A stretch of DNA of 64,000 nucleotides from DASPSM01 sp036008465 (GTDB lineage Bacteria > Planctomycetota > Planctomycetia > Planctomycetales > Planctomycetaceae): contig DASYNP010000196.1 in NCBI GenBank assembly GCA_036008465.1, positions 1 to 64,000 of the forward strand, written 5' to 3'. The position numbers and the translations under genes were made by a program. Below, in pieces: positions 1 through 8,263 of the stretch. Numbering within the stretch: the stretch's first letter is position 1; each line of letters begins with the position of its first letter. The notes below the pieces were generated by a model. It was not told where the DNA came from. It saw only the letters and a program-made list of their open reading frames with translations, and did no database searches.

Positions 1-831
1 CCCCCCGATTGCCATCGCGCGAACCGGAGCTGTCTGGTCGCGGTCGAGAGCCCAGCGAGCGATGTCGAGCTGGTGCGTCCCCTGGTTGTTCATGTCGCCA
101 TTGCCGGTCTTCCAGAACCAGTGCCAGTTGTAGGGGACGAAGTTGGCGTGATATTGGCTGACCTCAGCCGGTCCCCTCCACAGGTTCCAATCGAGATTGC
201 TCGGCGGAGTGGTCGGGGATTTGAATCCGATCCCCCCGCGCGGCTTGCAGCAGTAACCGTACGAGATCTTCAGGCGGCCGAATTTGCCTGCCTGAATGGC
301 TTCATGCAGGCCGGCGATCTGCGCGCTGCTGCGGCTCTGAGTGCCGTGCTGCACGACGACCCCATACTTCTTTTGTGCGGCGACAGCTGAGCGTCCCTCT
401 GAGATATCGTGGCTCATCGGCTTTTCGACGTAGACGTGTTTTCCCGCCTGGCAGCCCCAAATGGTGATCAGCGAATGCCAATGATTGGGAGTGGCGATCG
501 AGATCGCGTCGAGCGTGCGATCTTCCAGCGCCTTGCGGACGTCCGAGAGACCTTTTGGATTGGAGGCTCCGTCCGATTTCTGCTGGACTAATTTCAGGCC
601 CCGATTGAGCGCGTTGCGCTCGGGATCGATGAGGTAGACGATCTCGACGTTGTTCTCTTCCAGCCAGCCGGCGATGTGGGACTTACCGCGACCGTTCACG
701 CCGGCGACCGCGATCCGCAGCCGGTTGTTGGCCCCAACGATTTTTCCGGATGCGCGGGTCCCGGTAATCAGCAAAGATGCGCCGGCAGCGGCTGTGCCTT
801 GAAGAAAACTTCGTCGAGAGAGGGCTCGCAT
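1..831 (-). CDS. Gfo/Idh/MocA-family oxidoreductase, Tat-exported (C-terminus beyond window)
   Basis: These are the first 277 residues of an NAD(P)-dependent Gfo/Idh/MocA oxidoreductase; the rest lies beyond the left edge. Translation from the ATG at 831 begins with a twin-arginine signal (SRRSFLQGTAAAGASLL, residues 5-21), so the enzyme is probably exported already folded. A Rossmann-type start follows (RIAVAGVNGRGKSHIAGW, from residue 39), and the family's EKP signature appears as VEKPMSHD with EKP at 136-138. A tryptophan-rich stretch typical of the planctomycete branch follows (NWHWFWKTGNGDMNNQGTHQ). The family usually oxidises sugars, inositols or amino sugars; the substrate here cannot be named. 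The family call is firm. Confidence 0.88.
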   Translation of the reverse strand, partial: MRALSRRSFLQGTAAAGASLLITGTRASGKIVGANNRLRIAVAGVNGRGKSHIAGWLEENNVEIVYLIDPERNALNRGLKLVQQKSDGASNPKGLSDVRKALEDRTLDAISIATPNHWHSLITIWGCQAGKHVYVEKPMSHDISEGRSAVAAQKKYGVVVQHGTQSRSSAQIAGLHEAIQAGKFGRLKISYGYCCKPRGGIGFKSPTTPPSNLDWNLWRGPAEVSQYHANFVPYNWHWFWKTGNGDMNNQGTHQLDIARWALDRDQTAPVRAMAIGG

Positions 832-967
832 AAGAGACTCCGAAGGGGCTGGAATTTCGCGGGTGAAGCGCACTGGCAGGCGGGGGATTGATCGGCTGGA
901 TCGTTCGGCCATCTTAGCAAGATCGCTGCGAATTCTACAGCACCGGCTCGGAGCCAGCGGGCCAAGG

Positions 968-1261
968 TTACTTCGTCGGCGGGGGCGTTTCGGCGGGCTG
1001 CGGCACTGGCTCTGCCGGAGCGGGACGGTTGTGAGGATGCCCCATAATGACCAGCGGGGTCCATGAAGGGGGATCGCTGGCTGGGAAGGTCTCCCTTCCG
1101 GCCTCATCGACGAGGAATTCCTGGAAGGCCACGAGTTGCGCCTCTTCCTCCGCGCGATTTGCAGCCTCCGCATCGGAAGCAGACTTGTCTTCGCGAATGA
1201 GCTGATCGGCTAGCCTGGCCGTTGTGGCGTCGGCCGGCTTTTCCTGTTCGGGTTGGGACAT
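968..1261 (-). CDS. Small acidic protein with an FPASDPPSW motif, unknown function
   Basis: A 97-residue protein starting at the ATG at 1261. It is rich in Glu, Ala and Pro, has no signal peptide or membrane segment, and carries the motif ETFPASDPPSWTP at about residues 58-70. From memory, this FPASDPP-S/A-W motif recurs near the end of many small bacterial proteins of unknown role, which is why I accept it as a gene. The N-terminal half (about 1-45) is charged and probably helical; the last 25 residues are proline-rich and probably disordered. It stands alone between the Tat oxidoreductase gene and the GT-C gene, all on the minus strand. I cannot assign a function. Confidence 0.65.
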   Translation of the reverse strand: MSQPEQEKPADATTARLADQLIREDKSASDAEAANRAEEEAQLVAFQEFLVDEAGRETFPASDPPSWTPLVIMGHPHNRPAPAEPVPQPAETPPPTK

Positions 1262-1400
1262 GGGCTTTGGCCTCTTGCGGGTGACCGGGCGCGTCTATTT
1301 TAGGCTCGATGGAGGATCTTGTGCACATTTGGGGCCTTAACTGCTGGCGGGGCCTGGACGCAGAACGGCAAGACTCTGACCGGCTCGTGCAAACAACGAG

Positions 1401-2969
1401 TCAGCGCCGTTGAAGATCCGTCGCAGGTTCTTTCCCCAGTCGCTCGTTGGAAGCCTGCCCACTCGCGTCGCGACGAAGGAGCTGAACCGGCCCGTCGACC
1501 CACTCAAGGGAGAATCCATCGATCGGCGCGCTGCCCGCCACGTCGACGATCCATTCCACACGCGGCTGCGGGGGCTTTTGGAGCATGCCAACTCGCTTGA
1601 AGTCGAGATCGAGCCAGAGGCCATTGCACAGTCGCTCGAGCGACGGGGCGACCGCCACGTAGCCTGGGTGCGTTTGAATTCTGCCCGCCAATCGATCGGC
1701 GAGAGGCAAATTCTGTTGGCTCTCTGTGGCGCGCGGCGCGTCAATCAGCAGCCAGTATCCGGCCGACTGGCCAAGATGAACCAACAGGTAGACGGCCAAC
1801 AGGGGCATTTGCGCGCGGCGAAGTGCGACTGGTGTCACAGGCCGCAGGATCGCCATCAGCCCTGAGCCGACGCACGCCAGGATGATCGGCAGCATCGGCA
1901 GCAAAAACCGGCCGCCGGGCTGGGCACAGTCCCAATGGGCGTACAAGAGCAGGTAAATGGGCAGCAGAATGGCGAGCACATCGATCTGCCTTGAGCAGAT
2001 TCTCCACCAGCCCAGGGCCAGCACTCCGAGCACGACCGCGCCGAGAATCGTCGAGCCGCCCGTTCCCTCCGCCGAACGAGAACTCCCCTTCCACAATCCT
2101 GGAACGGTCAGGCAGGAAAGGTCGTTCATGCGATAAAGCGCCGCTCGAGTGAAACGACGATCGGGGGGGCTATCGGACGCCTGTCCCTCTCCCTCGGCCT
2201 CCCGGGGCTGAGAATCCGTGGTCGAGGGACGGTGATAGATCGCGGCGAGCGAGTCGATGTAAGTCCCGCCCGTTCCATGCGCCTTGTCGTAGACGAGCCA
2301 CGAAACCAGCGCCGTCGCGCTCACCAGGCAAATGGCGGCCGACATGCCGACGGCTTGAGCCCGGCGCAGCAGACCGCGTCGCGCGAGCAATACGGCCGCG
2401 ACCGCGAACGCCACCGCCAGCATGATCGCCGCATAGCGGATCAGCACCAGGTAAGCCGTCAGAAATGCGACTGCCGCGGTAAGCCAAATCACACGGCTTG
2501 TTCGGCGCTCGCCGAGCAGGCGGTGCATCGCGTTAACCGTCCACATGAGAAACGCCAGCGTCGCGATTTCCTTCGTCGGCCGGCGATAGAACGTCCAGAG
2601 GCTGATGTTCACCGCCACCGCCGTGGTCAGCAGCAGGGCACGGGTTGGCATCAGTCGACGGGCCCAAGCGTAGACTCCGCCAATCGTCGCCACGGCTAGC
2701 AACCAGTTCAGAATTGAAACGGCGAGGAAGGGCCGGTCTCCGAACAGGAAGGCCGGCGCGATCAACACCGGATAGCCAGGCGGGACCAGGCAGCAAAAGT
2801 CATCCAGGCGATCAGCCGAGAGGAAATCGCTGACGGTCTTGAGATACAAGCAGCCGTCCACGCTCGGATAGAGATTAGGGCTGATTTGGATCGCAAACAA
2901 CAAAGCCAGGGCAGCGAGCCCAAGGCCGTTACGGCTCTTCGCGACGGCGAGAAGCTGCTCGAGCGACAA
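1401..2969 (-). CDS. Polytopic membrane protein, GT-C glycosyltransferase-like
   Basis: A 522-residue integral membrane protein with about ten hydrophobic segments in the first 400 residues and a soluble C-terminal domain. The first extracytoplasmic loop contains VDGCLYLKTVSDFLSADR, where a loop aspartate sits where GT-C enzymes (GT39/ArnT type) keep a catalytic acid; further on is the segment WTFYRRPTKEIATLAFL. Such enzymes move sugars from polyprenyl-phosphate donors onto lipids or proteins outside the membrane. The furthest upstream start is a TTG at 2969; a start some 15 codons inside is equally possible. A second protein of similar build lies at 20865-22832. Acceptor and donor are unknown. 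Confidence 0.7.
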   Translation of the reverse strand: MSLEQLLAVAKSRNGLGLAALALLFAIQISPNLYPSVDGCLYLKTVSDFLSADRLDDFCCLVPPGYPVLIAPAFLFGDRPFLAVSILNWLLAVATIGGVYAWARRLMPTRALLLTTAVAVNISLWTFYRRPTKEIATLAFLMWTVNAMHRLLGERRTSRVIWLTAAVAFLTAYLVLIRYAAIMLAVAFAVAAVLLARRGLLRRAQAVGMSAAICLVSATALVSWLVYDKAHGTGGTYIDSLAAIYHRPSTTDSQPREAEGEGQASDSPPDRRFTRAALYRMNDLSCLTVPGLWKGSSRSAEGTGGSTILGAVVLGVLALGWWRICSRQIDVLAILLPIYLLLYAHWDCAQPGGRFLLPMLPIILACVGSGLMAILRPVTPVALRRAQMPLLAVYLLVHLGQSAGYWLLIDAPRATESQQNLPLADRLAGRIQTHPGYVAVAPSLERLCNGLWLDLDFKRVGMLQKPPQPRVEWIVDVAGSAPIDGFSLEWVDGPVQLLRRDASGQASNERLGKEPATDLQRR

Positions 2970-3111
2970 GATTTTGGCTTCCGAAACGCGGGGCGCGATT
3001 TGAGCGATGTTTGCGAGCCCGGGGGGCGGACTCTACGGGAGATGCAGCGAACAGGTCAATGGGCGTAAGCTGCGGCTCACGCGCAATCCGGCTCAAAGTC
3101 GACGCACTCGA

Positions 3112-4200
3112 TCATTCATTCTTAGCCGGCGACTTCATGAATTCGCGCAGCAGGCTTGTGGCGTAACATCCGCTGCCTAACTCGAATTCAATTCGTAGTG
3201 CCGTGCCCTCAGCCTGGATGGCGAGATTCCCTGGCCAGGTGATCAGCGGACGGCGGGTGCCGCTTGTGAGTTTTGGAAACCGACCGAAGTCGGCCACGGA
3301 GAAATTCCACTCGGCTAAGACCGCGAGTTCCTGTTCGCCAGCCTTTCCCTGCGGGGCGCGCATGTTTGGACCAAAAATCGGGCCGGTCACGACCGTCTCG
3401 CGAGCGTCGAAGCGCTTTTGCTCCGCGGCCTGGTCTTCGACCACAAACGGCCCGCCGCTCGCGGCAACCTGCATCACGTCTCCGGCGAGCACGGTGTGCA
3501 ACTGGCCGGACTCGAGGCGCGTTGCGAGTACCGAGTTGAAGAGTGCCGATTGAACGGCTGAGAGCGCCATCCGCAGCAAGAATCGGCGTCGCGGGGCCGG
3601 GATCGATCGGGGCGAGACTTTGCCGCTGAGCAGGTCGAGACCCAATTGCAGTGTCTGCCCCTCCTCGCCGAATCGCTGCGCACCGAAGTAATTCGGAAAA
3701 CCCCGGCGCCCCAAGACCTCGGCAATGCGCTCGGCTCGATCCGCGGCGTCGACGGTCACGTCGCGCAGGCAAATCGAAAACCGGTTGCCGCGCAGGTGTC
3801 CCGTGCGCAGTTTGTTGCCATGCCGCGCCGAGGTTAGGACTCTTATTCGCTCCGTTTCGATTTGCGCGATCAATGGCGCGCTGCGAACGGGAACCGAAAT
3901 CCACTGCCGGGTGATGGCTCGGCGGTCCTTGATTCCGGCCATTCCAATGTCGCCGGACGCAATCCCTAGCCGCCTCGCGACGTGCCGCAGCAACTCCTCG
4001 CCCGAGACGTCTTGTTTTTCCACCCACAGGAACAGATGCTCCCCCTCGCCGCATGGCTCGTAGGCGGGAAGTTCCTCGACCACGAAGTCGTCGGCCTCTT
4101 GTTTGAGCGTCCCGCCGACGCCGGGAAGGTCGGCCGTCAAATACGGGAGCGAATCAAAATTGCCGCCCCGTTTTGCGTGGTTGCTGGGTGGTGTATGCAT
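3112..4200 (-). CDS. truD: tRNA pseudouridine(13) synthase TruD
   Basis: TruD isomerises U13 of certain tRNAs to pseudouridine. The catalytic-aspartate motif is clear: GIKDRRAITRQW at residues 89-100, with Asp92 as nucleophile. NYFGAQRFG, the conserved NYFG-QRFG box, follows further on. I place the start at the ATG at 4200, giving 362 residues. A longer frame to 4356 exists, but it would overlap the divergent ppa gene and add a non-conserved, cysteine-rich leader. The 112 bp between truD and ppa must hold both promoters. The sequence ends with a short, ordinary C-terminus. Assignment is firm. Confidence 0.93.
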   Translation of the reverse strand: MHTPPSNHAKRGGNFDSLPYLTADLPGVGGTLKQEADDFVVEELPAYEPCGEGEHLFLWVEKQDVSGEELLRHVARRLGIASGDIGMAGIKDRRAITRQWISVPVRSAPLIAQIETERIRVLTSARHGNKLRTGHLRGNRFSICLRDVTVDAADRAERIAEVLGRRGFPNYFGAQRFGEEGQTLQLGLDLLSGKVSPRSIPAPRRRFLLRMALSAVQSALFNSVLATRLESGQLHTVLAGDVMQVAASGGPFVVEDQAAEQKRFDARETVVTGPIFGPNMRAPQGKAGEQELAVLAEWNFSVADFGRFPKLTSGTRRPLITWPGNLAIQAEGTALRIEFELGSGCYATSLLREFMKSPAKNE

Positions 4201-4227
4201 GTCGCATCCCGATCCGGCCGGTTGTTC

Positions 4228-4233
4228 TATAAT
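4228..4233 (+). promoter_or_regulatory. Candidate -10 element for ppa
   Basis: A perfect TATAAT hexamer lies 79 bp before the ppa start codon in the divergent truD-ppa gap. The hexamer 17 bp upstream of it is a poor -35 match, so the call rests on the -10 alone. A strong ribosome-binding site (GAGGAG, four bases before the ATG) follows for ppa. Confidence 0.35.
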
Positions 4234-4312
4234 GTGCGGACCGCCCGGGCAAACCGTAGCGGCGAATCCCAGGCGGTGAAGGAAGGCGGGGGCGAGCTTT
4301 GCGAGGAGAAAC

Positions 4313-4882
4313 ATGAATACCCATCCGTGGCACGACATTCCCGTGCCGGCCGACATTGCCGAATGGTTCCCCGTCTACGTCGAAATCCCGCGGGGATCGA
4401 ATGTCAAATACGAACTCGACAAGGCGACCGGCCTGTTGATGGTCAGCCGCGTGCTGTATAGCGCGGTCTACTATCCTGCCAACTACGGGTTCATTCCGCA
4501 GACGTACTGCGACGACGGCGATCCGCTCGATGTGTTGGTCCTGGGCCAGGAGCCGGTGATTCCGCAAGCCGTGATGCGGGCGCGGGCCATCGGCGTGATG
4601 CCCATGCGCGACGAGAAAGGGCAGGACGACAAAATCATTGCCGTGCACGTCGACGACCCTGAGTATCGCAGCTATCAGGACATCGAAGAGTTGCCCGATT
4701 ATCGCACGCTGCAGTTGCAGCGCTTCTTTCTCGATTACAAGGTGCTCGAGGGCAAAGAGGTCGTGATCGACAAGCCGCTGGGGGCGGCCGCGGCAGCCAA
4801 GATCATCCGCCAGGCGATCGTCGAGTACGACCAGAAACGTCGCGAATTAATCGCCAAGACTCGCAGCCCGTTTGCGGTTTAA
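4313..4882 (+). CDS. ppa: Inorganic pyrophosphatase (family I)
   Basis: This enzyme hydrolyses pyrophosphate to orthophosphate in the cytoplasm and drives biosynthetic reactions forward. The family I signature D-x-D-P-x-D appears as DGDPLDVLV (Asp68, Asp70, Asp73), with the upstream active-site stretch VEIPRGSNVKYE (residues 23-34) and the YPANYGFIP segment. At 189 residues it fits the bacterial size of about 175-190. GAGGAG lies just before the ATG. The pcs gene follows after 14 bp and is probably co-transcribed; phosphatidyl transfer does not release pyrophosphate, but CDP-diacylglycerol synthesis does, so the pairing is reasonable. Confidence 0.95.
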   Translation: MNTHPWHDIPVPADIAEWFPVYVEIPRGSNVKYELDKATGLLMVSRVLYSAVYYPANYGFIPQTYCDDGDPLDVLVLGQEPVIPQAVMRARAIGVMPMRDEKGQDDKIIAVHVDDPEYRSYQDIEELPDYRTLQLQRFFLDYKVLEGKEVVIDKPLGAAAAAKIIRQAIVEYDQKRRELIAKTRSPFAV

Positions 4883-4896
4883 CGGAAACTGTCCGA

Positions 4897-5631
4897 ATGA
4901 GTGACCCGGCGTTGACGGTTTATTCGCCGCGGCAAAAGCTGCTCGCGTATGCCGTCCATGTGTATACCGCGATGGGCCTCTTGTGCGGCGCATTGATTGC
5001 CGCTGACATCTTGCAACAGAACTACCGCCGCGCCTTCCTGTGGATGATCGTGGCCGTCCTGATCGACGCGACGGATGGAACCTTCGCCCGCAAGTTCCGC
5101 GTCAAGGACGTCGTGCCCCACATCGACGGCCGCAAGCTGGACGATATCGTCGACTACGTGAATTACACCTTCCTGCCGCTGTTGATGATTGGCAGCGCTG
5201 AGTGGTTGCCCTCTCCTGCCTGGCTCTGGGTGAGCGTGCCGCTGGTCGCGAGCGTCTTCGCGTTCGTGAACACCGGGGCCAAGGAGGAGACCAACGGTTT
5301 CTTTCTCGGCTTTCCGTCGTATTGGAACGTGTTCGCTTTCTACACGGCCGTGTGGCTGTCGCAGTTAGGTCAGGGGATCGTGCTGGCCGTCGCGCTCGTG
5401 TTGAGCGGACTCAGCGTGCTCCCGTTGCGATTCGTTTACCCGAATCGGGCGCCACGGTGGCGGAAACTGTTCGTCAGCGGGGCGCTCGCCTGGCTGGCGA
5501 TCATCGCGGCCATTTTGTGGTACTACCCTGAGACACCGATTCCGGCGGTCTTGCTTTGGATCTCGGCGGTGTATCCGGTGCTCTATGTGGTTGCGTCGCT
5601 GTATCTCGACCGGCGATTGAGAAGAAGCTAG
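4897..5631 (+). CDS. pcs: Phosphatidylcholine synthase-type CDP-alcohol phosphatidyltransferase
   Basis: A 244-residue membrane enzyme of the CDP-alcohol phosphatidyltransferase family. The family motif is intact but widened: Asp57, Asp60-Gly61, Ala64-Arg65, then twelve residues to Gly78, then Asp82 and Asp86 (DATDGTFARKFRVKDVVPH, then DGRKLDDIVDY). This wide spacing and the DGRKLDDIVDY block are features I know from bacterial phosphatidylcholine synthases, which join choline directly to CDP-diacylglycerol. Length (about 240) and six to eight membrane segments also fit. It follows ppa by 14 bp. Choline as substrate is inferred from family resemblance; another alcohol acceptor is possible. Confidence 0.82.
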   Translation: MSDPALTVYSPRQKLLAYAVHVYTAMGLLCGALIAADILQQNYRRAFLWMIVAVLIDATDGTFARKFRVKDVVPHIDGRKLDDIVDYVNYTFLPLLMIGSAEWLPSPAWLWVSVPLVASVFAFVNTGAKEETNGFFLGFPSYWNVFAFYTAVWLSQLGQGIVLAVALVLSGLSVLPLRFVYPNRAPRWRKLFVSGALAWLAIIAAILWYYPETPIPAVLLWISAVYPVLYVVASLYLDRRLRRS

Positions 5632-5678
5632 TCGTTGCCGCGCGCGTGAAATAACGTCAGTCTTTTCGGTTGAAGCCG

Positions 5679-6014
5679 TCATCGCCCGGGGCGCAGACGC
5701 CGGGCCGGTCGGTCGGCCTCGACGGTTAGCTTGAGCCCGACCGCTTTCGTGACGGCGACGAGCGTCGAAAGTCGCGGATTGCCGCGGGGCGACAAAGCCC
5801 GATACAAGCTCTCCCGCTCAATGCCGGCGGCTTTAGCGACCCTGGCGATCCCGCCTCTGGCCTTCGCGATCTGTCGCAGTGCGATCAACAGGACCTTCGG
5901 CTCGTCCGTCTCCTCCAAGGCGGCTTTCAGATACTCGGCGGCAAACGCCGGATCCTCTCGAAGGTCTCGCACGATTGCGTCCTCGTGCGAAATGCTTGCT
6001 TTCCGACGTGTCAT
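5679..6014 (-). CDS. Antitoxin of HigB/HigA-like (HI1419/HI1420-type) module
   Basis: A 111-residue protein with a Cro/Xre-type helix-turn-helix: IARVAKAAGIERESLYRALS and GNPRLSTLVAVTKAVGLKL match the HI1420-type 'addiction module antidote' family. The ATG at 6014 overlaps the toxin stop codon by four bases (ATGA), so translation is coupled and the antitoxin comes second. A start eleven codons upstream is possible but would lie deeper inside the toxin gene. Families of this type neutralise the toxin and usually repress their own operon. An arginine-rich tail (ARRLRPGR) ends the protein. Confidence 0.87.
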   Translation of the reverse strand: MTRRKASISHEDAIVRDLREDPAFAAEYLKAALEETDEPKVLLIALRQIAKARGGIARVAKAAGIERESLYRALSPRGNPRLSTLVAVTKAVGLKLTVEADRPARRLRPGR

Positions 6015-6337
6015 CGTTTGCCCGTCCTTCGCTTGTAATCGTTCCAATACTCAATCGCTCGTTCGATGTCCGCTGACTGCGAGCGCTTATCGCCGCCGCA
6101 CAACAGCAAGACACAGGTCCGATCCGCGTGAGCGTAATAGACGCGATAGCCGGGTCCCCAGCGAATTCGCAATTCCCAGACGCCGTCCTGCAGCGGTTTG
6201 CAATCGCCGAAGTTTCCTGCGGCCAAACGAGCGATCCTGGCCGCAATCTTGGCACGCGTCCGCGTATCCCGCAGCCCGGCCAGCCAGTCGCCGAAGACAT
6301 CCTTGCCTGCTTCGGTGAGATACCGCAGGATTTCCAT
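6011..6337 (-). CDS. RelE-superfamily toxin, HigB/HI1419-type
   Basis: A 108-residue toxin of the 'addiction module killer protein' family, a RelE/HigB-fold ribosome-dependent mRNA nuclease group. Typical segments are ARIARLAAGNFGDCKP, WELRIRWGPGYRVYY and CVLLLCGGDKRSQSADIERA. I start it at the ATG at 6337; nine more codons are open upstream, but they are not typical of the family. The toxin gene is first, as in HigBA modules, and its TGA overlaps the antitoxin ATG. The upstream bases are AT-rich against a GC-rich background, probably the module's promoter. Confidence 0.87.
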   Translation of the reverse strand: MEILRYLTEAGKDVFGDWLAGLRDTRTRAKIAARIARLAAGNFGDCKPLQDGVWELRIRWGPGYRVYYAHADRTCVLLLCGGDKRSQSADIERAIEYWNDYKRRTGKR

Positions 6338-6448
6338 GCAAGATAATTGTAACCTATAAATCACAACATGGCAATGGGATTCCGGAGGTCATTGTCGTAC
6401 GACAAGCGAAAGTCCCGGGACGCGACTTTGCGGTCACCGAGAACGCGC

Positions 6449-6982
6449 TCAGGGCAAAAACCCCCGTTCGCGCAGCTCCTGAATGTTGTCGGGCGCGCTG
6501 CTCCAGACGCGTTCGGCCGCGTAACGCAAGAGAGCGATTCCGGCCAGCTCGGGCGGAGCCGTCAGGATCGCTGTGCGGTCTTCCTCTTCGTCGTCGAGCT
6601 GGCGATTTAACCGGTTGACGACTTCCTCGACATTGTCGCTCTGAATCTGTTTGGGGCCGCTGGCGTTGCTCAACTTGAGGTGCGAGAAACCGGCCGTTCG
6701 GGCCAAGAGGAACTGGGCGACCTCCGCATTCGCATCGTTCTCAAAGAAATTTTGGAACTCGGGGCTGGCGTTTTGGGGCGTGATGATCGTGGGACGCGCG
6801 ATCTTCACTTCGCCCCGGGTGAGCGAAACGGTTTGGCCCGGCCGGCTCGCGCTGAGCACGAGGAAATAGGGCAACAGCGACTCGCCGAAGGTGAACAGGG
6901 AATACTGAACGCTTCGGCGGATGGAAACGGTCTCCCACGCGGCACGAAACCGCCGCTCTTGATCATGCTCATTGAACCACAT
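6449..6982 (-). CDS. Conserved hypothetical protein, soluble
   Basis: A 177-residue protein starting MWFNEHDQERRFRAAWE. I recognise no domain. The first half contains SLTRGEVKIARPTIITP and a probable helix around NASPEFQNFFENDAN; the second half has a strongly acidic stretch (NRQLDDEEEDRTAIL). No signal peptide or membrane segment is present. A start seventeen codons upstream (7033) is open, but the internal ATG begins the first protein-like sequence. It is transcribed in the same direction as the toxin-antitoxin pair, but a 111 bp gap separates them. Function unknown. Confidence 0.6.
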   Translation of the reverse strand: MWFNEHDQERRFRAAWETVSIRRSVQYSLFTFGESLLPYFLVLSASRPGQTVSLTRGEVKIARPTIITPQNASPEFQNFFENDANAEVAQFLLARTAGFSHLKLSNASGPKQIQSDNVEEVVNRLNRQLDDEEEDRTAILTAPPELAGIALLRYAAERVWSSAPDNIQELRERGFLP

Positions 6983-7143
6983 ATCGAGAGAATTATAGCG
7001 GGCGTGCTTGCGCGGGATACACAATGCGCCCACGAGCGAGGAAACTTGGTTGACCCGTCGCGCGGGCCACGACGGTTGCCGTCCAATCGCTTACGATGTG
7101 CAGAGACGTCCTCAGGGACTAGGGTTCTAAAGGCGGAAAACCG

Positions 7144-7225
7144 TTTTGAACAGGAGGTAACGGAGGCAACAGAGGTAAGAGCAACTTTGAATTCCTCCGT
7201 TAACTCTGTTACTTCCTGTTCAAAA
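7144..7225. repeat. Imperfect inverted repeat (GAACAGGAGGTAACGGAG type)
   Basis: The left arm starts TTTTGAACAGGAGGTAACGG and the right arm is its imperfect complement, ending CTTCCTGTTCAAAA. Inside, AACTTTGAATT and its complement cross the centre. The purine-rich arms are built of short GGTAACGGAGG-like words. It lies just upstream of the aminotransferase gene, so it may form a leader hairpin or simply be a dispersed element. Confidence 0.7.
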
Positions 7226-7262
7226 AAGTCTTTTCTTAGATTTCTCTCTCGGGCTCTCTTGA

Positions 7263-8219
7263 ATGCACCAACAGAGTCAACACCGCGAGCCGCAGGTCTT
7301 TCTGAACGGCCAGATGCTTCCTGCGTCGCAAGCCCATTTGACCGTCTATGACGCGGGTGTGGTCCTGGGGGCGACCGTCACGGAACTGGTCCGCACATTT
7401 CGCAAGGAGCTCTTTCGTCTCGACGATCACCTGCGGCGGCTGTCCCAATCGCTGCACTTCGTCGGCTTCGACATCGGCATGTCGATGGAAGAGCTTGGCC
7501 GAACCGTGCGGCAGCTTGTCGCCCACAATGCCGCGCTCTTGGGCCCCGAGGACGAATTGGGTGTGGTGATCTTCGTGACCGCTGGCGAATACCCCACTTA
7601 CGCGGGCGGGGCCGCCGGCAGCGTGCGAACCACGCCCACGCTGTGCGCGCACACGTTTCCGCTGCCATTTGAATTGTGGGCCGAAAAGCTGCTCGCTGGG
7701 ATTCATCTCGTCACACCCTCGATCCGCCACGTGCCGCCGCAGTGCTACGACCCCAAGATGAAATGCCGCAGCCGCATGCACTACTATCTCGCCGATCAGC
7801 AGGCTCGGCTCGTCGATCGCGACGCGGCCGCCCTCTTGCTCGACTTGGAGGGGAACGTCACTGAGACCGGCGCGGCCAACTTTTTGATTGTCGAAGACGG
7901 CGCCATCATCTCGCCGTCGCTGCGCAACACACTGCCGGGCGTCAGCCGGGCCACGGTGATCGAGCTGGCTGCCAAACTCGGAATCCCGTTCGCTGTGCGG
8001 GACTTTCAGGTCTTCGACGCGGTCAACGCCGAAGAAGCCTTCCTGGCCAGCACGCCCTACTGCCTGATGAGCGTCACTAAAATCAACGGCACGCGCGTCG
8101 GCACGGGGAAGCCGGGCGCAATCTACAACCAACTCGTGAAGGCTTGGAGCGAGCTGGTGGGACTCGACATCGTGCAGCAAGTCATCGACGGCGCGCGACG
8201 GCGCACAGCAAAACCGTAG
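7263..8219 (+). CDS. Class IV aminotransferase (PLP-dependent)
   Basis: A 318-residue fold-type IV PLP enzyme, the superfamily of branched-chain and D-amino-acid aminotransferases and aminodeoxychorismate lyase. Landmarks are LNGQMLPASQAHLTVYDAG near the N-terminus, DPKMKCRSRMHYYLAD, where Lys167 (or Lys165) should bind PLP, and the phosphate-binding turn NVTETGAANFLIVEDG. The PTYAGG segment and the arginine-rich lysine region differ from classical IlvE, so the substrate is uncertain; the lysine-to-arginine spacing resembles aminodeoxychorismate lyase more. The start is the ATG at 7263, directly after the inverted repeat. No partner genes nearby narrow the role. Confidence 0.85.
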   Translation: MHQQSQHREPQVFLNGQMLPASQAHLTVYDAGVVLGATVTELVRTFRKELFRLDDHLRRLSQSLHFVGFDIGMSMEELGRTVRQLVAHNAALLGPEDELGVVIFVTAGEYPTYAGGAAGSVRTTPTLCAHTFPLPFELWAEKLLAGIHLVTPSIRHVPPQCYDPKMKCRSRMHYYLADQQARLVDRDAAALLLDLEGNVTETGAANFLIVEDGAIISPSLRNTLPGVSRATVIELAAKLGIPFAVRDFQVFDAVNAEEAFLASTPYCLMSVTKINGTRVGTGKPGAIYNQLVKAWSELVGLDIVQQVIDGARRRTAKP

Positions 8220-8263
8220 GGTGGGACAAGCTCGCGCCGCGAGCGCCGGCCCACCATCTTCGA

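Noticed and set aside
4201..4356. N-terminal extension of TruD to 4356
   Set aside because: It would overlap the ppa start and promoter, and the added residues are not TruD-like.
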